Shown here: piece by piece, positions 15,897 through 26,026 of the stretch
How positions within the stretch are numbered: position 1 is the stretch's first letter
How the letters are laid out: the number at the start of each line of letters is the position of its first letter
Source: an uncultured Alphaproteobacteria bacterium
Lineage (GTDB): Bacteria; Pseudomonadota; Alphaproteobacteria; Rhodobacterales; Rhodobacteraceae
Assembly: GCA_902524655.1 (NCBI GenBank)
Contig: CABZEG010000008.1
Span: 1-56,192, forward strand
Length of the DNA stretch: 56,192 bases
Direction of reading: 5' to 3'
Notes under the pieces: model-generated
Database searches by the model: none
Seen by the model: only the letters and a program-made list of their open reading frames with translations
What the model was told of the DNA's origin: nothing
Position numbers and translations under genes: made by a program

Positions 15897-17009
15897 TCAA
15901 AACCTATTATTCCTGTGTACGTGAGCACTCTGAATAAGTCCAAAGCTCAACATGATTACAATCATTGAAGAGCCTCCATAAGAAACCAGAGGTAGGGGTA
16001 TACCCACAACAGGTAATAACCCCATAACCATTGCAATATTTATTGAGAAATAAGTAAAGAAGGTCATACAAAGACCAGTAATTAATAATCGAGAATACTT
16101 GTCTGTAGTTCCCAGCGCTGAAAAAATACAAAATGCAACCATCAGGCTATATATAATAAGAAGGCCAATTGTGCCAAAGAAACCAAATTCCTCTGCCAGT
16201 GTCGTAAAAATGAAATCTGTATGTTTCTCTGGCAAAAAATTAAGCTGACTCTGTGAGCCTTGCATATAGCCTCGTCCAAAAAGACCTCCGGAACCCAATG
16301 CAATTTTTGATTGTGTAATATGATAACCTGATCCTAAAGGGTCCACTGATGGGTCTAGAAAGGTATCTATTCTCTTAAAGTGGTAATCTTTAATTAGTTG
16401 CCACTCTGTTCCCCGACTATAGAACAGGATAATCAATAGTGTGAAGAAGCTCAAACCTCCAAATAAAAAATATCCAAAATGCACCCCCGCAATGAACATT
16501 ACAAATATGCCAATCATAATAATAACTAACGCAGTTCCAAGATCTGGCTGTCTAAATACTATAAAAGCTGGTATCAAAATTAATAAGAGTGGAACGAGAA
16601 CATAAAAGGGATGTGACACCTTATCAACAGGAAGCTTGTGGTAATAATATGCAAGAGCCATAACCAATGATATTTTGAAGGCTTCAGAGGGCTGTAATTT
16701 TATTATTTTTAAATCTAACCACCTCTTTGCACCCATGCCAGTATCACCATAGAAATAAACGGCAATTAATAAGGCTAAACCCAAGAAATAGCTAAATAGG
16801 GATATCTTTCGCCAAAAGGAAATACTTATTATTGACATTAAAAAGATTAAAAAGAAACTAACAAAAAAGCGATTTATCTGCGGTTTAGTCCAAGGCTCCC
16901 AACTCCCACCACTTACGGAATACAGCATTAAAAATCCAAACAATGCGGTAGCAAAAATTAGGATTTGCAGTGGCCAATTAATGTAAAGAATCTTGATAAT
17001 AGTGTTCAT
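15897..17009 (-). CDS. rodA: Rod-shape peptidoglycan glycosyltransferase RodA (SEDS family)
   Basis: 370 aa polytopic SEDS protein that polymerises lipid II together with PBP2 during elongation. Conserved stretches: WRKISLFSYFLGLALLIAVYFYGDTGMGAKRWLDL, FRQPDLGTALVIIMIG (the catalytic Asp region), GSGYHITQSKIALGSGGLFGRG and FLPEKHTDFIF. The end VVGIPLPLVSYGGSSM is the SEDS signature. It starts 1 nt after the mrdA stop, so the pair is co-translated. A standard rodA. Confidence 0.96.
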   Translation of the reverse strand: MNTIIKILYINWPLQILIFATALFGFLMLYSVSGGSWEPWTKPQINRFFVSFFLIFLMSIISISFWRKISLFSYFLGLALLIAVYFYGDTGMGAKRWLDLKIIKLQPSEAFKISLVMALAYYYHKLPVDKVSHPFYVLVPLLLILIPAFIVFRQPDLGTALVIIMIGIFVMFIAGVHFGYFLFGGLSFFTLLIILFYSRGTEWQLIKDYHFKRIDTFLDPSVDPLGSGYHITQSKIALGSGGLFGRGYMQGSQSQLNFLPEKHTDFIFTTLAEEFGFFGTIGLLIIYSLMVAFCIFSALGTTDKYSRLLITGLCMTFFTYFSINIAMVMGLLPVVGIPLPLVSYGGSSMIVIMLSFGLIQSAHVHRNNRF

Positions 17010-17010
17010 C

Positions 17011-18948
17011 TTAAATATTTGGATTTATGATAGGCTTAAGATCTATTTTTTCTGCAATGTTTAATAGTCTATTCCGAACAGTAGCTTGTTGTTTTTCTGG
17101 ATAAGCTTTTATTGGAGGGATACCTCCGTAAATTTGAAAAAGCATGATATCCCTCGCGATTGGAGCTGCCACTTTTGAACCACTTCCCCCATGTTCAACA
17201 ACTACACTAAGAGCATATTTTGGGTCTTTATATGGTGCAAAGCACGTGAACAGTGCATGATCTCTCATTTTCCAAGGTAAATCCTCATTTTTTATTACAC
17301 CCTCCTCTCTTTCTTCTCGTGTAATTCTTCTTACTTGAGATGTACCTGTTTTGCCAGCAATAGAAAAACTTTCATCCGTAGATCTAAAGTTAAAGGCTGT
17401 TCCTTCTTTCTCATTTAAGACGTCAAACATACCTTTTCTAATCGCAGCCAAGGTTTCTTTTCTTATTGAAAGGGTCTTAGGGTCCCCTTGCTCTGTATCT
17501 ACGTTTCTTATAAGGTTTGGTGTAACTTTTTTTCCAGATGCGAGCCTAGCCGTCATGACAGCCAGCTGTAAGGGTGTCGCTAAGCTATATCCTTGCCCAA
17601 TTCCAACATTTAGTGTATCTCCAACAAGCCAACTGGTTCCAAATCTTTGCTTCTTCCACTTTTTTGTGGGCACAAAACCCTTGCTTACACCAGTCAAGGG
17701 AAGATTATATGATTGACCAAGACCCAGTTCAGTTGCCATAGCTCCAATTTTTTTTACCCCAACTTTACGAGCAATTTCATAAAAATAAACGTCGCATGAC
17801 TTCTGAATAGCTTCCTGAAGTGTTAGTTTTCCATGTCCTCCCTTTCGCCAACAGTGAAACTTCCTACTGCCTAACTCATAGAACCCCGAACAAAATATCT
17901 TGTCATTGAGGCCGATGAGACCTAGTTCGAGTGCAGCGGCTGCAACTATCATTTTAAATGTTGAGCCTGGAGGGTAGGCTCCGGATGTCGCTTTGTTGAG
18001 GAGCGGTTTTCGCACATCATTGAGTAAAGTATTCCAATTAGATTGCGATATTCCTAGTACGAAATTATTCGGATTATAGCTTGGTGTTGATACAAGTGAT
18101 AATATGTCGCCACTTGATACATCCATAAGAACTGATGAGGCACTCATTCCTCGTAGCCTCTCCGAAGTAAATTTCTGAAGATTTGTATCAATAGTTAAGT
18201 GAATGTTTTCCCCAGACCTTCCCTGAGTCCTATTGAGCTCTCTCATCACACGTCCTGACGCATTAACTTCTACTCTACTTACCCCAGCACTTCCCCTTAA
18301 ATGTTTTTCCATTTTTTTTTCCACCCCAACCTTTCCAATTTGAAACTTTGGAATTTGAAGAACAGGATCCACTGGTGTTTCAGACCCGAGATCCTTTTCT
18401 GATATAGGCCCTACATAGCCTATAACATGAGCATAGGATTCGTATTCTTTGTAGTGTCGAGTCAACCCTACCTCTGGAATAATGCCCGGAAGGCTAGGTA
18501 AATTTACTGATATCCTTGCAAAATCTGACCAAGTGAGGTTTTCGGCAATGGTTATCGGTATAAATGAACTTCTTTTTTCCATATCCTGTAATATTTTGTT
18601 TTGACGTTTTTGGTCTAAATCTATGATATTGGATAATTTCTTGAGCACTCTGTCGGGCTCGTTGGTTTGTTCTCTTATAAAAACAACTTTGTAATTTTGT
18701 TCATTCGAAGCTATTGGTGTTCCTAATCGATCAAAAATAAGCCCTCTCGAAGGAGGTATGAGCCTTAGATTAACTCTGTTAGCGTCTGCTAATAATTTAT
18801 AATCTTCAGAATCTTCAATTTGGAGCTTTCTGATATTCCAGCCTAGTAAAGTGACAGCACTAGCTTTTAATAATCCAGCGAGTACTATTCTTCTATGTAT
18901 TCGTTTACTCAGCTTTGATTTTAACGTAGTTTCTTTAAATCTTGACAT
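17011..18948 (-). CDS. mrdA: Penicillin-binding protein 2, elongation transpeptidase
   Basis: 645 aa class B PBP, partner of RodA. One N-terminal membrane helix (IVLAGLLKASAVTLLGW) is followed by the dimerisation domain with RGLIFDR. The transpeptidase domain has SxxK as PPGSTFK (Ser near 331), SxN as KSCDVYFYE and KTG as AGKTGTSQV (about 532). All catalytic motifs are intact. The ATG overlaps the mreD stop by 1 nt (TAATG). Acts in the periplasm to cross-link new side-wall peptidoglycan. Confidence 0.97.
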   Translation of the reverse strand: MSRFKETTLKSKLSKRIHRRIVLAGLLKASAVTLLGWNIRKLQIEDSEDYKLLADANRVNLRLIPPSRGLIFDRLGTPIASNEQNYKVVFIREQTNEPDRVLKKLSNIIDLDQKRQNKILQDMEKRSSFIPITIAENLTWSDFARISVNLPSLPGIIPEVGLTRHYKEYESYAHVIGYVGPISEKDLGSETPVDPVLQIPKFQIGKVGVEKKMEKHLRGSAGVSRVEVNASGRVMRELNRTQGRSGENIHLTIDTNLQKFTSERLRGMSASSVLMDVSSGDILSLVSTPSYNPNNFVLGISQSNWNTLLNDVRKPLLNKATSGAYPPGSTFKMIVAAAALELGLIGLNDKIFCSGFYELGSRKFHCWRKGGHGKLTLQEAIQKSCDVYFYEIARKVGVKKIGAMATELGLGQSYNLPLTGVSKGFVPTKKWKKQRFGTSWLVGDTLNVGIGQGYSLATPLQLAVMTARLASGKKVTPNLIRNVDTEQGDPKTLSIRKETLAAIRKGMFDVLNEKEGTAFNFRSTDESFSIAGKTGTSQVRRITREEREEGVIKNEDLPWKMRDHALFTCFAPYKDPKYALSVVVEHGGSGSKVAAPIARDIMLFQIYGGIPPIKAYPEKQQATVRNRLLNIAEKIDLKPIINPNI

Positions 18949-19448
18949 TATCTCTTTTTCAAATTTACTAATTTATACGGTATATCAAATAAGGGATAAC
19001 AAATTAAAGTAAAAAATGTCTGATTGATAATAGTAACAAAATTTATTCTTGGGATAAAAAACAACTGGTGTAAAAAGATATTAAGAATCTGAATACAGGA
19101 TATTACAAAGATGAATATTAAATAGTGAATATAGAATGGAGATTTTCCTAATTGGACTTCAAAGCGTCGTATAATAATTAAGCTTGTGAGTACCAGAATT
19201 GTGAGCAGGCCGATCGGCTTCATATGCAAGACATCCGAAAAGAGCATAAGAAACAAAATAATATATAAGTTTGTTGTATTTGGCCGATTTAAAATGTTTG
19301 AGAAGATAAAGCATAAAAAAAGATCTGGATAAAATGAAAGTGTATTGCTCATTCCTGTACTTGTAGAAGCTGTAGGAATGATAATAAAAATAAGTCCTAA
19401 AGATAGAACAAAAATATGTATTAAATAGTTCGATTGATAAAAAATCAT
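18948..19448 (-). CDS. mreD: Rod shape-determining protein MreD
   Basis: 166 aa with five to six membrane helices and little sequence conservation, as usual for MreD. Recognised mainly by position between mreC and mrdA, by size and topology, and by the stretch FSDVLHMKPIGLLTILVL, which matches the conserved 'D...P.G' region of the family. Scaffold of the elongasome linking MreB/MreC to RodA-PBP2. Confidence 0.88.
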   Translation of the reverse strand: MIFYQSNYLIHIFVLSLGLIFIIIPTASTSTGMSNTLSFYPDLFLCFIFSNILNRPNTTNLYIILFLMLFSDVLHMKPIGLLTILVLTSLIIIRRFEVQLGKSPFYIHYLIFIFVISCIQILNIFLHQLFFIPRINFVTIINQTFFTLICYPLFDIPYKLVNLKKR

Positions 19449-19457
19449 TTTATGAAA

Positions 19458-20318
19458 TTAAAAGTTCTCCATTCCTACTAAGTCTGCTTCTGTCCAGTCT
19501 ACCACTAACTTTCTTGTATTTAAAATCCGGAGGAATTCCAAAGCCTCAAAATTGGCAACTGGCCTTACTCTTAATTTCTTCTTATTATCAATGAAAATAT
19601 TTCCAACGAGAATATCGGAGGGAAACACATTACCGTCTCCAGATGTGAACACCCTATCTCCAATATTAATAAGAGCTTTCTCCTCAACAAACTCCAGTAA
19701 TGGCCATGGACTGTTATCTCCGATGAGAAGACCTTTTTGGTTACTCCTCTTAATTTTTATGGGAATTGCAGATGACATATCTGTTAAAAACAAAACTCTA
19801 GCAGCTTTCTGTCCAACTCCAGAAATACGACCAACAAGCCCAAGACCATCAACCGCAGCAGATCCATTCTTTATGCCATCCTCCAGTCCAATATTTATGA
19901 CACCGGATTGATAAAAGGGGCTTCCACTGTCAGCCATAATTTCTCCGGTTACCCATATTAGATCTTCACTCAGTTTCACGTTATTCAGCGCCCTTAATTG
20001 TGCATTTTTCTGTTCTAACTGTAAGGCTTTTTCTTTCCAACCAGTCATATTTTGCAAATCTCTTTTGAGTGCTTTATTCTCTTCTAAAAGTGAGGAATAA
20101 CTATAAAAATACCTCAAAAAATCGCTTGCTAACTCAATCGGATAGTTCAAAGGCACTATTAGAGGAGAGGCAAAATCAATAATTTTTGTTCTTATTAACT
20201 CGGTTCTAGTGTTGTCTACTCTCCACAAAATAAACATTAGTGTGAGACATACAAATATAACAGTTGTAACTGGTAAGCTCCATGATTTAGATCTATGGGG
20301 TTTGGACTTATTAGCCAT
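19458..20318 (-). CDS. mreC: Rod shape-determining protein MreC
   Basis: 286 aa bitopic protein: short cytoplasmic N-terminus (NKSKPHRSKSW), one membrane helix (VTTVIFVCLTLMFILW), a coiled coil around LLEENKALKRDLQNM, then the periplasmic beta domain with GLVGRISGVGQKAARVLFLTD and VFTSGDGNVFPSDILVG, both family hallmarks. Ordered in the operon as mreB-mreC-mreD. Organises the periplasmic side of the elongation complex and activates PBP2. Confidence 0.95.
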   Translation of the reverse strand: MANKSKPHRSKSWSLPVTTVIFVCLTLMFILWRVDNTRTELIRTKIIDFASPLIVPLNYPIELASDFLRYFYSYSSLLEENKALKRDLQNMTGWKEKALQLEQKNAQLRALNNVKLSEDLIWVTGEIMADSGSPFYQSGVINIGLEDGIKNGSAAVDGLGLVGRISGVGQKAARVLFLTDMSSAIPIKIKRSNQKGLLIGDNSPWPLLEFVEEKALINIGDRVFTSGDGNVFPSDILVGNIFIDNKKKLRVRPVANFEALEFLRILNTRKLVVDWTEADLVGMENF

Positions 20319-20337
20319 TTTCTTTAGTAACTAGGTT

Positions 20338-21387
<1,050 letters not shown>

Positions 21388-21451
21388 CTATAATTTTTCA
21401 TCATTTATATCATTTTATTAAATTTAATTACCTTCCAATTCAACAACAAAA

Positions 21452-22876
21452 CTATTCTGTATCGGTGGGATTAACTGGTTTTTTTTGTATGTTCTTGCCG
21501 TCTTTCCAAATCGCATCTATCATCTTTCCGTCCTCAAACGTCATTAGACCTTTACCTTCTCTCCTACCATTAAGAAAGTAACCTTCATATCTATCGCCAT
21601 TTGCATATATCGCAACACCTTTCCCACTCATTTCTCCTGATACCCAGTCTCCGGTATATGAAAAACCATTCTCCATCTTCATAACTCCCTTGCCATGGCG
21701 TTGATTGTTTTTAAATGTTCCTTTATATACTGTACCATTAGGAAAAATCTCTTCGCCTTCCCCTTCTTGAATTCCGTTTTTCCAGTTTCCTTTAAAGATA
21801 TACCCATCTGAGTACGTCATGGTCCCAAAACCATCGTTTTTACCTCGGGAAAACTCACCCTCGTAAACTAACCCATTAGCATATTTGGCAAGACCACTTC
21901 CTTCAATTACTCCATTATTCCATGATCCTTCGTAAGAGCCACCATCATTAAAAACAATTTTACCTTTTCCATGCGGTTGATTATCTTTGAAATTTCCTTC
22001 ATATTCAGAACCTGATGAGTAAGTAATTTTACCGAAGCCACTCATTTTCCCGAGCGCCCAATTCCCCTCATATCTGAATCCATCTTGACCTGTGAGAATT
22101 CCTTGTCCATGTCTTAAGTCATCTTTAAAATTACCATCATATTTCTCGCCGGTTGTGTAGATCGATACTCCTTTACCATTTCTCTTCCAGTCCACTAAGT
22201 TACCTTCATATCTATCTCCATTTGATTGAATAAGTTTCCCAATTCCATTGATTTTTCCATTCTTCCATTCTCCTTCTAGGACAACTCCATCTTTCGTGGT
22301 TAGTTTACCAAATCCTTCTTGAAGACCCTTTTCCCAATTGCCTTCATAAGTAGATTTGTCTGCGTAAATTAATGTGCCATTCCCCTGTTTTTCGTTATTT
22401 TTCCAATTGCCTTTAAAAATTGAACCATCTGAATAGTTCATTTCCCCATAACCGTCGCGGTTATTATTAGAAAATTTTCCTTTAAATAATGAGCCATCCG
22501 TCATAGAGAGAATTCCATCACCTTCCATCTTTCCATTTAGCCAGCTTCCTTCATATTTTGTTCCATCGGAGAATGTCATTGCTCCGTTTCCATCAGGAAC
22601 ACCTTGCTTGAAAAAACCTTCAAAAATTTGACCTGTTGGATACCTAGCAACTCCCTTTCCTTGGATTTGATCATCTTTCCACTCACCTTGATACGTAAAG
22701 CCATCTGGCATAGTATATTTGCCAATACCGTTCCTAAGCCCATTTTTAAAAGATCCTTCATAAACGCTACCTTCGTCATATTGTTTGACTTGATCTTGAG
22801 CTAAAGTTGTTGCTGGATTTTGCAAAATAAACATCAAAACAATAAGCGACCACAACTTCCCAGTATAAATTTTCAA
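21452..22876 (-). CDS. Secreted protein made of 18 MORN repeats
   Basis: 474 aa. The best start is TTG at 22876 with GGAGG 5-6 nt upstream; it gives a clean signal peptide (KIYTGKLWSLIVLMFIL, cleavage after TTLA). ATGs at 22894 and 22936 lack this. After export the protein is almost entirely 23-residue MORN repeats: I count 18 full ones from about residue 39, of the form YEGxFKNGxxxGxGxxxYxDGxx, plus a degenerate last one. Position 5 alternates Phe and Trp for most of the array, giving a 46-residue super-repeat. MORN arrays form long beta-hairpin rods. Upstream of mreB on the same strand, so it may serve in the periplasm with the elongation machinery (inference). Confidence 0.9.
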   Translation of the reverse strand: MKIYTGKLWSLIVLMFILQNPATTLAQDQVKQYDEGSVYEGSFKNGLRNGIGKYTMPDGFTYQGEWKDDQIQGKGVARYPTGQIFEGFFKQGVPDGNGAMTFSDGTKYEGSWLNGKMEGDGILSMTDGSLFKGKFSNNNRDGYGEMNYSDGSIFKGNWKNNEKQGNGTLIYADKSTYEGNWEKGLQEGFGKLTTKDGVVLEGEWKNGKINGIGKLIQSNGDRYEGNLVDWKRNGKGVSIYTTGEKYDGNFKDDLRHGQGILTGQDGFRYEGNWALGKMSGFGKITYSSGSEYEGNFKDNQPHGKGKIVFNDGGSYEGSWNNGVIEGSGLAKYANGLVYEGEFSRGKNDGFGTMTYSDGYIFKGNWKNGIQEGEGEEIFPNGTVYKGTFKNNQRHGKGVMKMENGFSYTGDWVSGEMSGKGVAIYANGDRYEGYFLNGRREGKGLMTFEDGKMIDAIWKDGKNIQKKPVNPTDTE

Positions 22877-23030
22877 TAGAACCTCCGAGTACATTTTTGC
22901 TTCTGAAGTTTCGATTTCAAATTGAAGGAAAAGCATTCAATACTTCTGCACATCATCAAAACTAGATAGACTTTGAGTGCCATTTTAACTAAAATTGGAA
23001 AAACAGCAAATTTATTTTAGATTGTTGGCG

Positions 23031-24686
23031 ATGAGTGTTTATCAGCTTAAAATTTCTTTAGTCCAGTCTAACCCTACCGTCGGAGGATTAGATCTCAATT
23101 CGAAATGTGTTTTGACAAAAGCTTATGAGGCAGAAAAAAAAGGATCAGATCTGATAGTTTTCCCTGAAATGTTTCTAAGTGGATATCAGCCTCTAGATCT
23201 TGTTTATAAACGCTCCTTTTTGGAAAATATCTCTATTCAGGTGCAACAAATTGCTCAGAAAACAAAAAGTCTTGGCATAAGAATTTTAATTGGAGGCCCG
23301 TGGCTTTTGGATGGAAAAATTTATAATGCCTTTATCTCTATACACCGGGGATTTATAAAAATAGTCAGCAAAAAATCGCACTTGCCCAACTATGATGTTT
23401 TTGATGAGAAAAGGTTTTTTGTCGCTGGAGATGAATTAGAACTTTTAGATCTAGGTACACTTAAGATTGGGTTTCCCATATGTGAAGATGCGTGGCATCC
23501 AGATATTATTTCCAAACTGAAAGAGATGGGAGCTGATATAATAATTATTCCCAACGGTTCGCCATATGAATCTAACAAGCTATCCGAAAGACAGCAGATA
23601 ATTAAAAGACGATGTGAGGAGTCTAACCTTCCTATCATTTACTTAAATTTGGTTGGTGGTCAGGATGATTTAGTATTTGATGGGGGCTCATTTGTATATG
23701 ACAATAGAGGTACTATTGTCTGTCAATTTCCACAGTTTTTAGAAAAAACACAGCAAGTTATTTTTGAGCAGAGAAAAAACGGTTGGGTTCCATTACCTGA
23801 ATTAATGGCAGAAATTGGTTCTCGTGATAGCCAAGACTATAAGGCCGTTGTGCTTGCGTTAAGAGATTATGTTTTGAAATCAAATTTTCACAAAGTTGTC
23901 ATTGGGTTGTCAGGAGGAATTGATAGTGCCCTTGTCGCGGTTATGGCAGTGGATGCATTTGGTGCTGACAATGTAGTCTGTTTGGCCTTGCCCTCAAAGT
24001 TTAATTCGAGTGCCTCCTTAGATGATGCAAAACACTTGTCTGAAAATCTCGGCATCACGCTTGAGACAATAGGTATACAAGAGATTATAGATAAAGTGGA
24101 TCAACGTTTAGCACCGTTGTTCCAAAATAAGGAAAGAGATGTCACAGAAGAGAACATTCAATCCAGATTAAGAGCTGTTTTATTGATGGCGTTTTCAAAT
24201 AAAGAAAAGCACTTGCTTTTGTCTACCGGTAATAAGTCAGAAATTGCGGTGGGTTACTCAACTATTTATGGCGATATGGCAGGAGCTTACAACCCCCTTA
24301 AAGATATATACAAGACAAAAGTTTACAAACTTAGTAAATGGAGAAATATTGTTGCTAAAACCAATGAGTTTAGAGTGGAAAAACCCATTCCTGACAATAT
24401 TTTATTAAAAGAGCCTTCTGCTGAGTTAGCCTTTGATCAAAAAGATACTGACTCCCTTCCAAGTTATGATGAGCTTGATGCCATTTTGGAGTATCTTATC
24501 GAGGATGATCTAGCGGTCCAGGAAATTATTAAAAAAGGCTTTTTAGAACAGACAGTTGTAAAAGTTAAAAATCTTCTTTACCTGAGTGAATACAAAAGAT
24601 ACCAAGCCTGTCCTGGACCTAAAATATCTAGAAGGCCCTTTTCGCTTGGTAGACGTATCCCTATAGTAAACCATTGGAGAGATTAG
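23031..24686 (+). CDS. nadE: Glutamine-dependent NAD+ synthetase
   Basis: 551 aa two-domain enzyme making NAD from deamido-NAD. The N-terminal nitrilase-type glutaminase has the Glu-Lys-Cys triad (FPEMFLSGY, KKSHLPNY, FPICEDAWHPD). The C-terminal synthetase has the P-loop GLSGGIDSALVAV and STGNKSEIAVGYSTIYGDMAG. ATG at 23031 fits the family start (KISLVQSNPTVGG); the frame opens at 22995. It overlaps a possible gltX start but ends 2 nt before the preferred one. With nadD 3 kb away, two NAD synthesis steps are in the window. Confidence 0.96.
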   Translation: MSVYQLKISLVQSNPTVGGLDLNSKCVLTKAYEAEKKGSDLIVFPEMFLSGYQPLDLVYKRSFLENISIQVQQIAQKTKSLGIRILIGGPWLLDGKIYNAFISIHRGFIKIVSKKSHLPNYDVFDEKRFFVAGDELELLDLGTLKIGFPICEDAWHPDIISKLKEMGADIIIIPNGSPYESNKLSERQQIIKRRCEESNLPIIYLNLVGGQDDLVFDGGSFVYDNRGTIVCQFPQFLEKTQQVIFEQRKNGWVPLPELMAEIGSRDSQDYKAVVLALRDYVLKSNFHKVVIGLSGGIDSALVAVMAVDAFGADNVVCLALPSKFNSSASLDDAKHLSENLGITLETIGIQEIIDKVDQRLAPLFQNKERDVTEENIQSRLRAVLLMAFSNKEKHLLLSTGNKSEIAVGYSTIYGDMAGAYNPLKDIYKTKVYKLSKWRNIVAKTNEFRVEKPIPDNILLKEPSAELAFDQKDTDSLPSYDELDAILEYLIEDDLAVQEIIKKGFLEQTVVKVKNLLYLSEYKRYQACPGPKISRRPFSLGRRIPIVNHWRD

Positions 24687-24688
24687 AT

Positions 24689-26026
24689 TTGACAAAAAGA
24701 GTTTTGAGATTCGCTCCGTCTCCTACAGGGTATTTGCATGTTGGAAATATAAGAACAGCTCTGTTCAATTACTTGCAAGCAAAGAAAGTTGGTGCTGAGT
24801 TTATTCTGAGATTGGATGATACGGATAAGGAACGATCTTCCCAGCATTTTATTGATCAAATAAAGAGAGATTTGGAATGGCTGGGCATTAATTGGGATAG
24901 AGTTGAACAGCAATCCCTTAGAATAGAGAGATATAGAGAGGTGTTAAATAAATTCAAAGATCAAAAGGTAGTTTATGAGTGTTTTGAAACTTCTTTAGAG
25001 TTGGAACTTAAAAGGAAAAAGCAGCAAAATCAGGGCAAGCCTCCAGTATATGATAGAGCAGCCTTAAACTTGAATGTTATGGAGAAAGATGCTTTGAGAG
25101 ACAAAACTGACAGCTATTGGCGATTTTTGCTGAGCGGTGAGACTGTAACTTGGAGAGATGAAATTGCAGGAGAAATAAATGTCCGAACATCTGTTGTGTC
25201 AGACCCTATATTGGTTAAGGGAAATGGTCAGTTTCTCTACACTTTAGCTTCCGTAATTGATGACTCAGATTTTGGTGTTACTGACGTGGTAAGAGGTATC
25301 GATCATTTGACTAATACGGCCGTTCAGATAGAAATTTTTAAAAATTTATCCGCAGGTCTTCCAGTTTTTGGACATCATTCTATGATTGTAGACAACTCTG
25401 GAGAGAATTTTTCTAAGAGAAGCGGTAGTTTATCTATTAAAAGTTTAAAAGAAGCAGGAATAGAAGCGGGAGCTATTGTTTCAAAATTAGTTTCTATGGG
25501 GACTGGAGATGGCCTCGACTTAAAAAACAATATTAATGAGTTAACTCCTAAATTCAGATTAAATAAATTTAGTACAGCTCCGGTCAAATTTGAAAAGGAA
25601 GTTTTACAAACTATTTCACGTAAACTTATCGCCAATTTGTCTGTAAGCGAAATTTTTCCTTATCTTGACCTGATTGGTGTCCCCGATAAAATAAAGGAAA
25701 ATTTTTGGATGATGGCAAAAGACAATATAAACTCTAAGGATGACTTAGCTGACATATGGCATTTGTGTAAAGAGGGCACTAATAACCCAATAATAGCCCC
25801 CGAAGATAAGCAATTCATAGAAGTAGCAATCACCTTAATTGGTGAATACCCCCGCGACAACGACAGTTGGAAAACATTGACTGATAAGTTAAAAAAATTA
25901 ACTGGGAGATCAGGTAAAAATTTGTTCATGCCTCTTCGTAATTTCCTTACAGGGAGGAGCGATGGACCTGATATGAAGAAGCTTTTTCCCTTAATGCAAA
26001 AAATTCAAAAATGTGGGCTAAGTTGA
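24689..26026 (+). CDS. gltX: Glutamyl-tRNA synthetase
   Basis: 445 aa class I aminoacyl-tRNA synthetase. HIGH-type motif FAPSPTGYLHVGN at the N-terminus, DDTDKERS, and the KMSKS-type loop as NFSKRSGSLS near residue 243. TTG start at 24689 with GGAGA 8 nt upstream; TTG at 24674 would overlap nadE. Alphaproteobacteria often carry two GltX forms, so this could be GluRS1 or GluRS2; the sequence alone does not decide. Its end overlaps the convergent ettA by 9 nt. Confidence 0.94.
   Translation: MTKRVLRFAPSPTGYLHVGNIRTALFNYLQAKKVGAEFILRLDDTDKERSSQHFIDQIKRDLEWLGINWDRVEQQSLRIERYREVLNKFKDQKVVYECFETSLELELKRKKQQNQGKPPVYDRAALNLNVMEKDALRDKTDSYWRFLLSGETVTWRDEIAGEINVRTSVVSDPILVKGNGQFLYTLASVIDDSDFGVTDVVRGIDHLTNTAVQIEIFKNLSAGLPVFGHHSMIVDNSGENFSKRSGSLSIKSLKEAGIEAGAIVSKLVSMGTGDGLDLKNNINELTPKFRLNKFSTAPVKFEKEVLQTISRKLIANLSVSEIFPYLDLIGVPDKIKENFWMMAKDNINSKDDLADIWHLCKEGTNNPIIAPEDKQFIEVAITLIGEYPRDNDSWKTLTDKLKKLTGRSGKNLFMPLRNFLTGRSDGPDMKKLFPLMQKIQKCGLS

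Noticed and set aside
21452-22876. CRISPR-like or satellite DNA suggested by the periodic sequence
   Set aside because: The 69-bp period is in coding frame and explained by 23-residue MORN repeats; units diverge at DNA level. No CRISPR array was seen anywhere in the window.
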